Assembly: GCA_900771305.1 (NCBI GenBank)
Contig: CAAGNL010000319.1
Span: 1-6,928, forward strand
DNA: 6,928 nt
Direction: 5' to 3'
Origin: Kiritimatiellia bacterium
GTDB taxonomy: Bacteria; Verrucomicrobiota; Kiritimatiellia; RFP12; UBA1067
This document shows positions 1 through 6,577 of the stretch, one piece after another. Each line of letters starts with the position of its first letter. Positions within the stretch are counted from its first letter, which is position 1. The position numbers and the translations under genes were made by a program. The notes under the pieces were generated by a model that worked only from the letters and a program-made list of their open reading frames with translations, ran no database searches and was not told where the DNA came from.

Positions 1-4
1 ACTC

Positions 5-40
5 GGTCGGTCAACACCGCTGGCGCGGTCTTGACCGACC
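5..40. repeat. Long imperfect palindrome (hairpin), possible terminator
   Basis: Bases 5-14 are the exact reverse complement of 31-40 (10 bp). After one mismatch (15/30), bases 16-20 pair with 25-29 (5 bp) around a four-base loop at 21-24. This gives a stable stem on either strand. It lies about 85 bases downstream of the htpX stop, so it could terminate this operon, or a convergent gene to the left. No T-run follows it on the plus strand, and on the minus strand the following bases run off the window after four nucleotides. An intergenic palindromic repeat is an equally good reading. Confidence 0.55.
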
Positions 41-47
41 TCGGCAT

Positions 48-101
48 CTGAGCATCTGAGCAAAAGGGCTTCTGAGCATCTGGGCAAAAGGGCTTCTGAG
101 C
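48..101. repeat. 24-bp direct tandem repeat, two copies plus a partial third
   Basis: Bases 48-71 and 72-95 are the same 24-bp unit with one difference (A at 59, G at 83). A third copy begins at 96 and breaks off after six bases (96-101). Just before it, an 8-bp unit is repeated at 44-51 and 52-59, so the tract has a repeat inside a repeat. The unit contains GCAAAAGGGC, whose reverse complement lies at 114-123, so each copy can pair with the end of htpX. Two copies without spacers argue against CRISPR; replication slippage in a non-coding tail is the simplest origin. Confidence 0.8.
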
Positions 102-127
102 TTTTGCTCAAATGCCCTTTTGCTCAG
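80..127 (-). terminator. Nested hairpin over the htpX stop codon, possible terminator
   Basis: Bases 84-93 are the exact reverse complement of 114-123, and the pairing extends outward to 80-82/125-127 with one mismatch at 83/124. The intervening loop contains a second small hairpin, 97-101 with 106-110 around TTTT. The outer right arm includes the htpX stop codon (124-126). In the minus-strand transcript the stem is A-rich, then GGGC/GCCC, then U-rich, as in a bidirectional intrinsic terminator, but only four Us are present and they pair inside the stem. Bases 56-69 pair perfectly over 14 bp with 114-127, so two competing folds exist. The structure is clear; its terminator role is inferred. 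Confidence 0.4.
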
Positions 128-1026
128 ATTCCACGCTGCAGTCGCTCAAGTGCCTCGATGCGGTCCTCAAGCGAGGGATGCGTCGCGAAAATCGACGCGT
201 GCTTGCCGGAAATGCCAAAGGCCTTGATGGAGTCAGGCAGCTCTCCGGGTTGGAGATTCCCCAGACGGCGAAGCGCGGCGATCATCGACGAAGGCGTTCC
301 CAGCAGCTCCGCACTTCCTCTGTCGGCCGCGAATTCACGGTGGCGGGAATACCACATCGCAACCAGTGAGGCGAGGAATCCCAGTCCGATCTGAAGCACA
401 TAGTAGACGAGATAGTAGAGGCCATTGGAGCCACGCCGACGCTCTCCATCCCTCGAAAGTGCATTCGAGGCCAGAAAGGCCAACACGCGGGAGAGAAAGA
501 TGACGCAGGCGTTGAGCACACCCTGAAGAAGCGTCATCGTCACCATGTCACCGTTGGCGACATGGCTCATCTCGTGTCCAAGCACCGCGCTCAGTTCCTC
601 GTGCGTCATCGTCCGAATGAGACCGTCCGAGACGGCGACAAGCGCATGGTTCCTGAAGGCGCCTGTCGCAAAGGCATTGGCATCCCCGTGATAGACCGCC
701 ACTTCCGGCATCTTCAAGTTCGCGCGGTCGGCAAGCATCCGAACGGTTTCGACCAGCCATCTCTCGGTTTCACCCTCGGTGCCGTCAATCGTCTTCGCTC
801 CCACGGACCACTTTGCCATTGGCTTCGACAGCAGGAGGGAAATGAATCCCCCCGCCATGCCCCAAACCAGGGAAAAGACGGCAAGCGATGTCAGATCCAG
901 TCCATGGGAACCGCGGAATGCGTCATTTGGGTTGATGCCCAAAAACGCGCAGACGACATGGAACAACACCATCATGGCGCCCATGATGGCGATGTTCAGA
1001 ACCACAAAGAGGAAGACTCTCTTCAT
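124..1026 (-). CDS. htpX: HtpX-type membrane zinc metalloprotease (peptidase family M48B)
   Basis: A 300-aa protein, close to the usual HtpX length of about 290. HtpX is an inner-membrane protease that cleaves damaged or misfolded membrane proteins on the cytoplasmic side. Hydrophobic segments lie at about residues 4-29, 46-66, 165-188 and 204-226, the four-segment HtpX pattern. The zinc motif HEMSH is at 151-155 (ligands His151 and His155, catalytic Glu152). The third ligand is probably Glu231 in REFAADRGSA, and a conserved FATHPSLEDRI lies near the C-terminus (280-290). The ATG at 1026 is chosen because the protein then starts directly with the first membrane segment (MKRVFLF); the reading frame runs further upstream but only through the preceding gene. 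One base separates its start from that gene's TAA, and there is no strong ribosome site, so translation is probably coupled. Last gene of the block; the active site looks intact. Confidence 0.93.
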   Translation of the reverse strand: MKRVFLFVVLNIAIMGAMMVLFHVVCAFLGINPNDAFRGSHGLDLTSLAVFSLVWGMAGGFISLLLSKPMAKWSVGAKTIDGTEGETERWLVETVRMLADRANLKMPEVAVYHGDANAFATGAFRNHALVAVSDGLIRTMTHEELSAVLGHEMSHVANGDMVTMTLLQGVLNACVIFLSRVLAFLASNALSRDGERRRGSNGLYYLVYYVLQIGLGFLASLVAMWYSRHREFAADRGSAELLGTPSSMIAALRRLGNLQPGELPDSIKAFGISGKHASIFATHPSLEDRIEALERLQRGI

Positions 1027-1027
1027 T

Positions 1028-2884
1028 TTAGTTCTCGTTGGAATGGAGTCCGCCGGATCCCGCCTTGAAGACGATGTTTCCGTGATCCGTCCCCGGCACC
1101 AGACAGGCACAGTTCCAAATGCAGGCGCCGCAGTGCACACACTTCTCGCGGTCGAATTTCGGCACACCACCCGGCTCATCGGACGGCATGAGCGCCTGCG
1201 CCGAGCAGATCTCGATGCAGGTCTGCTTCGTGCACGACTTGCAGAGATCCGGATTTTCAAACGTCACATGGTCGGCGAAGCCAGGCGCGGCCTGGACCTT
1301 GCCGCCGAGCAGCAGCGCGTCCTGGTGCTGCATCAGCAATTCGCCGTCGTAGGGGATCGCCGGCCAGCCGCAGGCGTCCATCACCGCGTCGTGAAGCGGT
1401 TTGCGCGCCTTCACGGCTGCCTCGACTCCAGCGCGCAACTTCTCCTTGTCGCAGCGGCGGCCACGGATGGCTTCCTCCAATGTCGGAACGCGCGTCGCCG
1501 GCGGCACGCTCTTGAACGGAAGCGCGATGCCGAGCAGACCACGCAATCCTTCGCCCATCAGACCCCAGAAGAAGCCCTTGTTGAATCCGTTGCGGGCGCC
1601 TGTCGCCTTCTTCAGACGCTCGTCGAGCTTCGAGGCGCGGCGGTCGGCCACATAGGTCGCCTCCAGATTTTCCTTCGTGAAGTCCTTGCCGTCCTTCAGG
1701 AGTTTCAGGACCGCGTTGGCAAGCTGGACGCCACTCGCCCAGGCCTCGTCGACGCCGGCATTCGCCAGCACGTCGGTCGTGCCCGACCCCTCGCCGATGC
1801 GCGCAAAACCATCGCCACAGAGGAAGGGCTCGCCTTCCTGGCCACTCTCCTGAAGGGATTTCGCGCCCCAGCTCAACAGCTTGCCGCCCTGGATGTGACG
1901 CCAGATGTACGGATGCTGCATCCAGTGCTGCAGATAGCGGTAGGTCGTCCGCACGGGGGTATCCTGCCACGGCGCGGCGAAAATCCCCAGCGACGCCGTT
2001 TTGTTCGGATAGACGTACATGAATCCAAAAATCTCCGGTTCCGGGAATCCAAGCGTGTGGATGACCGTACCCGGTTCGAGATCGCAGGACTCCGGCAACT
2101 GGACGACCGCCTTCATGCCAACACCCCAGTCGTACTGGTGATGTCCCTTTGGAAGACCGAACTTCACATCCAGCGCACGACCAACTGCGCCGACAGGGCC
2201 ATCAGCCACGACAGTCAACGCAGCCTTGATGTCCATGCCTGGCATATAGGCCCCCTCAACGGGAGTGCCGTCCTTCTCGACGCCCTGGTCGGCAAGACGC
2301 ACGCCCACGACCTTGTCACCCTCGAAGAGCGGTTCGGCGACCGGCGTCCCCGGCATCACCATCAAGCCATACTCCATAGCCTTCTGGGAAGCCCACGTCA
2401 TGAAGGAGCCCATGGACATCACGAGGCCACCGCTCTTGTCCATGAAGCCAGGTGTGAACGGAAGCTCACGTGCCTTCCACTTCCCGCCCCGCATGACGAT
2501 CCCACCCAGCTTGAAGCCCATGTCGCAAAGTTTCGTCAACGCCGTGCGCTTCGAGGCCCCCAGATGGTCGAAGAGGTACGCCGTATGTTCCTTCCCAACG
2601 GCGACGCAGTTCGGAATCTCCTGCGTCAAATCAACCCCGGGGAAAGAAGCGCGGATCGCCTCGGCACGCGTGACGATGCCCGAGACGCCGAACCCGGGGT
2701 CGTCAGCTCGTTCGTAGCACATAACCTGAAGCGGACACCCCGGCATCACCTTCGACTCATAGAGCGGTGTGCCGTCCTCCTTCGTTTTCGCGAGTTCCGG
2801 ACCAATCGTCGCAAGGAACCCTGCCGCGGCGGGGCCGAATCCCGTCACCACGATATCCGCCTGCATTTCCTGTCTATCCATCAT
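1028..2884 (-). CDS. ETF-quinone-oxidoreductase-like (FixC/FixX-type) flavoprotein with Fe-S C-terminus
   Basis: A 618-aa protein. It begins with an FAD dinucleotide-binding fold, DIVVTGFGPAAAG at about residues 10-22 (GxGxxxxG). A second FAD-contact segment is VVADGPVGAVGR (226-237), and GDGFARIGEGSGTTDVLANAG (357-377) resembles the late FAD-binding motif of this superfamily. The C-terminus is ferredoxin-like: Cys548, 551, 556 and 560, then Cys582, 585, 588, 592 and 594. ETF-QO enzymes pass electrons from electron-transfer flavoprotein through FAD and one [4Fe-4S] cluster to membrane quinone, and FixC plus FixX do this as two proteins. The hydrophobic stretch at about 438-457 (FFWGLMGEGLRGLLGIALPF) may dip into the membrane. 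Start: ATG at 2884 overlaps the lolD-like stop as ATGA, with AGGA 4 nt upstream; the very next codon is also ATG (2881, 7 nt from AGGA) and is equally possible. No ETF subunit genes are in the window, so the electron donor is unknown. The geranylgeranyl-reductase family is the main alternative, but the ferredoxin tail argues for ETF-QO. Confidence 0.8.
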   Translation of the reverse strand: MMDRQEMQADIVVTGFGPAAAGFLATIGPELAKTKEDGTPLYESKVMPGCPLQVMCYERADDPGFGVSGIVTRAEAIRASFPGVDLTQEIPNCVAVGKEHTAYLFDHLGASKRTALTKLCDMGFKLGGIVMRGGKWKARELPFTPGFMDKSGGLVMSMGSFMTWASQKAMEYGLMVMPGTPVAEPLFEGDKVVGVRLADQGVEKDGTPVEGAYMPGMDIKAALTVVADGPVGAVGRALDVKFGLPKGHHQYDWGVGMKAVVQLPESCDLEPGTVIHTLGFPEPEIFGFMYVYPNKTASLGIFAAPWQDTPVRTTYRYLQHWMQHPYIWRHIQGGKLLSWGAKSLQESGQEGEPFLCGDGFARIGEGSGTTDVLANAGVDEAWASGVQLANAVLKLLKDGKDFTKENLEATYVADRRASKLDERLKKATGARNGFNKGFFWGLMGEGLRGLLGIALPFKSVPPATRVPTLEEAIRGRRCDKEKLRAGVEAAVKARKPLHDAVMDACGWPAIPYDGELLMQHQDALLLGGKVQAAPGFADHVTFENPDLCKSCTKQTCIEICSAQALMPSDEPGGVPKFDREKCVHCGACIWNCACLVPGTDHGNIVFKAGSGGLHSNEN

Positions 2885-3555
2885 GAGATCCTGCCTTTGT
2901 CCAAGGTAAGTTTTCGATTGCAACGGGCAGCGGCCTCGACCGAATGCGTGACCATCACGCAGGCAAGCGGCGCGTCGTTGAGTTCAAACAACAATTTGAG
3001 AATTTCCGATCCTGTGAGGGCGTCAAGGTTCCCCGTTGGCTCGTCCGCGAAGACGATTTCAGGGCGACACATCAACGCCCGTGCAAGGGCAACACGCTGC
3101 TGCTCGCCGCCGGAGAGCTCAGAAGGGAGATGGTTGAGACGATCGGAGAGTCCCACCCGCTCCAGAAGTCCCTGAGCGCGATCACGTGCGCCCGACCGAC
3201 CGACACAGCCCGTCATCGTCGGCAACATCACATTCTCGACGATATCCAATTCGGGCATCAAGTGGAAGCTCTGGAAAACAAAGCCCATGCGTGTGGCACG
3301 CAGACGTGTGCGGCGGCCCGCAGCCCCAAAGCCCCTGAAGAGGGAAACTCCTCCAAAGCGCACATCACCGGAAGTAGGCTCGTCAAGACCTCCCAACGCG
3401 TTCAGAAGCGTGGATTTCCCAGCCCCCGAACGTCCGACAATGGCGACATGCTCGCCCGCCTCCACCGAGAAGGAGACACCGTCCAGCACCCGAATGGGCG
3501 ACTGCCCCGGGATCTTGTATTCCTTCACGAGATTCTGGACTTCAAGAAGTGCCAT
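2881..3555 (-). CDS. lolD: LolD-type ABC transporter ATP-binding protein
   Basis: A 224-aa ATPase with every motif intact: Walker A GRSGAGKST (41-49), Q-loop Gln95 in GFVFQSFHLMPELDIVENV, signature LSGGEQQR (147-154), Walker B with catalytic Glu IVFADEPTGNLD (167-178) and H-loop His204. The Q-loop text and the DEPTGNLD ending are typical of the LolD/MacB/FtsE group, which drives mechanotransmission rather than substrate import. LolD powers release of outer-membrane lipoproteins from the inner membrane. Start is the ATG at 3555 (MALLEVQNLVKEY), 19 nt after the permease stop; an in-frame ATG at 3654 would add 33 residues lying almost wholly inside the permease gene and is unlikely. The ribosome site is weak (GATGAG). 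The stop overlaps the next gene by 4 nt. Assignment to LolD rather than another MacB-type ATPase rests mainly on the adjacent LolC/E-type permease. Confidence 0.88.
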   Translation of the reverse strand: MALLEVQNLVKEYKIPGQSPIRVLDGVSFSVEAGEHVAIVGRSGAGKSTLLNALGGLDEPTSGDVRFGGVSLFRGFGAAGRRTRLRATRMGFVFQSFHLMPELDIVENVMLPTMTGCVGRSGARDRAQGLLERVGLSDRLNHLPSELSGGEQQRVALARALMCRPEIVFADEPTGNLDALTGSEILKLLFELNDAPLACVMVTHSVEAAARCNRKLTLDKGRIS

Positions 3556-3574
3556 CTCATCATCCAACTTCAAG

Positions 3575-4801
3575 CTAGTTTCCAAGCGCCTCAACCGGAT
3601 TCTTCGAGGCCGCGAGGAAGGCGGGGACCAGGGCAGCCAACAAACCGAAGACATAGACGATCACCACAACCCATATGACATCGGATGCAATCAGGCGATA
3701 GGGAATCGAATCAAGCCCATAGACCGACTTCGGAAAGACCTGTACGCCAAAGCGCGACAGCATATCTACGATATTCTGAAGATTTTTCAGGATGGCAGAG
3801 GCCGTGGCCAGACCCAGAAAGGTCCCTGTCGTCACCTGGACGAGTCCGTGAACGACAAATGCCCCCATGATCTTGATCTTCGAGAATCCCAACGCCTTCA
3901 GGAGGCCGATTTCGGGCGTCTTCTGCACCGTCAGCACAAGGAGCGTGTTCATCACGCAGAACAACGCGACAATGGTGATGAGCATCAGCAGGAGCGCCGT
4001 CATGTTCTTCTCAACCGCCAGGGCATTGAAGAGTTCACGGTCGGCTTCACGCCAGGTGATGAGACGGCAGTTCGGTGCCGCACCGCGAATCTTCTCGCAG
4101 AGAGCGTCAAAGACCGGCGCGTTGGACGGCTCGGCCATCTTCATGTGGACGGCGAAGACGCCATGCTCGAGGCCCATGAGATCGCGCGCGTTCGCCAGCG
4201 AGCAAACACAGTATCCTGAATCATAGTCACGCTGACCAGAAGAGAAGATGCCCGTCACCCGCCACTTCAGCGGCAAGAAGATTTCGTCCCTCGTCGCCAG
4301 TGTCTTCGGTGAATACACCGTGACGTCGTCGCCAACCCAGGCCCCAAGTGACCGTGCCAGATCCACGCCAAGGACAATTGAGTCACCCTCAAGATCGAAT
4401 TCGCCCGCCCTTGGGGCACCAACCTTGTAGGCCGTCAGAAAGCGATCCGGATCAACGCCCAGCACCACTGGAGCCGAGACCCGTCCCCGACATTCCAGCA
4501 TGATGCGCGTGTCAATCTCCGGCGTAACGGCAACAACACCTGGCAATGCCGAGAGGTTCTTCACCAGTCCATCTTCGCCCTCGATGACCGAACCCGAACG
4601 GTAAGATGTCAGCGAGGCATGCGGCTTGAAGTCGAGGATCTTCTCTTCCCAGAGGTCTCCGAATCCGGTCATCACCGCTCGGACGACAATCACGACGGCA
4701 ACGCCAAGCAAGACCCCCAAAACCGAAACGCAGGTGATCACTGAGGTCACACTGCGCTTCGGCTTGAGGTACTTGAGAGCTAGAAAAAGACTGAACGGCA
4801 T
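3575..4801 (-). CDS. LolC/LolE-type lipoprotein-release ABC permease (FtsX/MacB family)
   Basis: A 408-aa inner-membrane protein, the usual LolC/LolE length. It opens with MPFSLFLALKYLKPKRS, typical of the family, then a first membrane helix at about 20-42, a large periplasmic domain at about 45-262, and three C-terminal helices at about 265-292, 311-335 and 373-396. The segment TWREADRELFNALAVEKNM followed by a hydrophobic helix and KTPEIGLLKALGFSK (294-308, the coupling region that contacts the ATPase) is a strong LolC/E signature. LolC/E with LolD extracts lipoproteins from the inner membrane and hands them to LolA. Only one permease is present here, so it may act as a homodimer (LolF-like) or pair with a partner encoded elsewhere. 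The ATG at 4801 lies 3 nt after the upstream TAA with only a weak ribosome site (AAAGA), suggesting coupling. Confidence 0.88.
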   Translation of the reverse strand: MPFSLFLALKYLKPKRSVTSVITCVSVLGVLLGVAVVIVVRAVMTGFGDLWEEKILDFKPHASLTSYRSGSVIEGEDGLVKNLSALPGVVAVTPEIDTRIMLECRGRVSAPVVLGVDPDRFLTAYKVGAPRAGEFDLEGDSIVLGVDLARSLGAWVGDDVTVYSPKTLATRDEIFLPLKWRVTGIFSSGQRDYDSGYCVCSLANARDLMGLEHGVFAVHMKMAEPSNAPVFDALCEKIRGAAPNCRLITWREADRELFNALAVEKNMTALLLMLITIVALFCVMNTLLVLTVQKTPEIGLLKALGFSKIKIMGAFVVHGLVQVTTGTFLGLATASAILKNLQNIVDMLSRFGVQVFPKSVYGLDSIPYRLIASDVIWVVVIVYVFGLLAALVPAFLAASKNPVEALGN

Positions 4802-4804
4802 TCT

Positions 4805-6556
4805 TTAGATGTCGATCGAGACACTGACTTCGCCACCCTTGTCCTTCGAGAGGCTCTCAACATCCACCTCGACTTCCGTCGCCTTCAGCGAGGTTGTCGG
4901 CAGGTAGCGGTAGTACACCATCAACTGCAGGGCGGCCAGGCAGGTGCCCATCACATCGTAGTTGTAGTGGTCCTTGTTCTCCCAGCGGCCGATCGGGCGA
5001 TCCTTTCCAGAGGCATCCTTGACCATAATCGGTTTCCCGGACTTGTCCGTCACCGTAATGATGGCCTTCGGATAGAGGGCTTTCATCTCGGCGTTCCACT
5101 TCTTCCACAGCGAGAGGTTCGCCGGCGTTGCACCCTTGCACATACCAGCCTGGTACTTGCACTGCGAGGCGTAGTAGGAGTAGTACTGGCAGTTCTCGCC
5201 ACCCGTCACGTGCTTCGCATCAAGCGTCGGCTTCCAGTCGGTCATCACGCGCAAGGCATTGACAACCTCGGGCTCCTTCGCGTAACCAAGCAGCTGCATT
5301 GCCAGACAGCCAACGCCGCCCAGGCCACCGCTGCCGCCCTTGTGGTTGGTCGTGGCACGATAGACGAACCCCGCCTTCTCGGAGTAGTTGCGCTTCTGCA
5401 GGCACTTGACGGCCTTCTTGATACACTCCTCCTGTCCGGGGAGATGGATGCCGGCCATCTTACCGGCCTTGAGAGCCTGCATGGCCCAACCACCGAAGGA
5501 GATGTCGTCAGGGGCACCTTCCTTTGCGATACGCGCCATATTGTAGTTCCAACCGCCCGTCGCCGTCTGACCGCTGATGATGCGCTTGAGTGTCTTCTCA
5601 GCAGCTTCACGGGCATTCGGGTTTTTGGTCATACCGTAGGCTTCGCACAGAGCATAGGTTCCAATGAGGAATCCGTACTCGGAACCCGTGGCGCCGCTCA
5701 TCCTCACATATGGAACATTGCCGTTGGGATCCTTGGCTTCCTTGCCGTCCTTGCCCTTGACGACATGGACGCTGTTGATCAGATAGTCGAGAGCCTTCTG
5801 CACGGTCGGGCCGAACTCCTTCGAGGCCGGCGTTTCGCCGTGGGCAAGGAACGTCAGAATGGCGAAGCCCGCGCCAGCGGCCTTGTCCATGCCCTTCTTG
5901 AGTCCCAGCTCGGGCTTCGTGCCCCAGGAACCATCTGGCGACTGCGTCGCCTTCAGCCAGCGGAGCGCCTTCATCACGGCGGCCTCAGTCGCGGCGTCGC
6001 CATACTGGGCACCACCACGCGTGAGCTGGCCGCGGACGCCGGCACCACGGGAGGTTCCCATGACCGACTTCATCGTCACCGGGCTCTTGATGTTGAGCAT
6101 CGCGTCGACAGACGCCACCTTCACGGACTGCGGTTCGGCAGTCTGGGCAGGCGTCTCAGCGGCGACTTCCGTCGGGTTCATCGACGGCGTGTCGACCTGA
6201 ATGTCGATATCCATGTCCGGCGGCGGCTCTGTTTCGGGCGGCGTCTCGATTTCCTCGAGCTTCTCCTCCTGCTGGTCAGCCTGGACGATTTCGACCTTGA
6301 GCTCCTTCTTGCCGTCGCCCGTGACGGCCGTCACAACGAACAACGTCACGATGAACATAAGCGGCAGCAGAATCGCCAACAACGGCGCCGACTGGCGCTG
6401 CAGCTCGGTCATCGCCTCCTTGTACTCGGGCGAATTGCGCGGGCGGCCAAATCCCACGAACATCTTGAAGAGACGTTTGAAGTAGCCTACGTCTTCAAAC
6501 TTGGCCATCTCCTCTTCGAGGCGTTCCTTGATTTCTTCCTCGTCGATCGTTTCCAT
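4805..6556 (-). CDS. TonB-like membrane anchor fused to prenyltransferase/squalene-oxidase-repeat (toroid) domain
   Basis: A 583-aa protein in five parts: (i) a cytoplasmic N-terminus of about 55 residues with an acidic, coiled-coil-like helix (DEEEIKERLEEEMAKF) then a basic stretch; (ii) one membrane helix at 57-79; (iii) a Pro/Glu/Asp-rich periplasmic linker at about 95-145 (ETPPETEPPPDMDIDIQ), reminiscent of TonB; (iv) alpha-alpha repeats at about 183-555; (v) an acidic tail. Repeat signatures include ALRWLKATQSPDGSWG (197-212), SGQTATGGWNYN (328-339), PDDISFGGWAMQALKAG (349-365) and the C-terminal LAALQLMVYYRYLP (540-553), a pattern I associate with toroid-repeat proteins of planctomycete-type bacteria. 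The cyclase DxDD acid motif is not complete (APDD at 348-351), so terpene cyclase activity is doubtful; ligand binding is likelier. Eight cysteines lie in the exported domain. Function unknown. The ATG at 6556 has a strong ribosome site and follows the exbD-like gene by 21 nt, suggesting the two proteins work together. Confidence 0.8.
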   Translation of the reverse strand: METIDEEEIKERLEEEMAKFEDVGYFKRLFKMFVGFGRPRNSPEYKEAMTELQRQSAPLLAILLPLMFIVTLFVVTAVTGDGKKELKVEIVQADQQEEKLEEIETPPETEPPPDMDIDIQVDTPSMNPTEVAAETPAQTAEPQSVKVASVDAMLNIKSPVTMKSVMGTSRGAGVRGQLTRGGAQYGDAATEAAVMKALRWLKATQSPDGSWGTKPELGLKKGMDKAAGAGFAILTFLAHGETPASKEFGPTVQKALDYLINSVHVVKGKDGKEAKDPNGNVPYVRMSGATGSEYGFLIGTYALCEAYGMTKNPNAREAAEKTLKRIISGQTATGGWNYNMARIAKEGAPDDISFGGWAMQALKAGKMAGIHLPGQEECIKKAVKCLQKRNYSEKAGFVYRATTNHKGGSGGLGGVGCLAMQLLGYAKEPEVVNALRVMTDWKPTLDAKHVTGGENCQYYSYYASQCKYQAGMCKGATPANLSLWKKWNAEMKALYPKAIITVTDKSGKPIMVKDASGKDRPIGRWENKDHYNYDVMGTCLAALQLMVYYRYLPTTSLKATEVEVDVESLSKDKGGEVSVSIDI

Positions 6557-6566
6557 CGCGAAGATT

Positions 6567-6573
6567 CTCCTTT
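6567..6573 (-). promoter_or_regulatory. Strong ribosome-binding site for the toroid-repeat gene
   Basis: On the minus strand these bases read AAAGGAG, a near-perfect Shine-Dalgarno sequence, 10 nt before the ATG at 6556. It fixes that start. It is the best ribosome site in the window; most downstream genes have weak sites and probably depend on translational coupling. Confidence 0.8.
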
Positions 6574-6577
6574 CGGA

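Noticed and set aside
48..101. CRISPR array or mobile-element end
   Set aside because: Only two full copies, directly abutting without spacers, and no transposase or cas-like gene in the window. A slippage-type tandem repeat fits better.
1027..1260. N-terminal extension of HtpX from an upstream TTG at 1260
   Set aside because: The extra 78 residues are Arg/Ser-rich shadow sequence inside the flavoprotein's Fe-S coding region, and known HtpX proteins start right at the first membrane helix, matching the ATG at 1026.
2885..2923. Flavoprotein start at an upstream TTG (2923)
   Set aside because: It would add 13 residues overlapping the ATPase gene, whereas the ATG at 2884 has an AGGA ribosome site and the classic ATGA overlap.
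779..3175. Long plus-strand open frame of 798 codons
   Set aside because: It lies antisense across htpX, the flavoprotein and part of the ATPase gene, all of which have intact family motifs. Its translation is rich in Arg, His and Ala with no recognisable domain, as expected of a shadow frame in GC-rich coding DNA.
4801..4805. Independent promoter ahead of the permease gene
   Set aside because: Only three bases separate the two genes and I saw no convincing -35/-10 pair just upstream; co-transcription is simpler.
5504..5515. Squalene-hopene cyclase catalytic DxDD motif in the toroid protein
   Set aside because: The best candidate reads APDD, lacking the first acid, and the surrounding PDDISFGGW matches a repeat motif of non-cyclase toroid proteins, so I do not call it a terpene cyclase.
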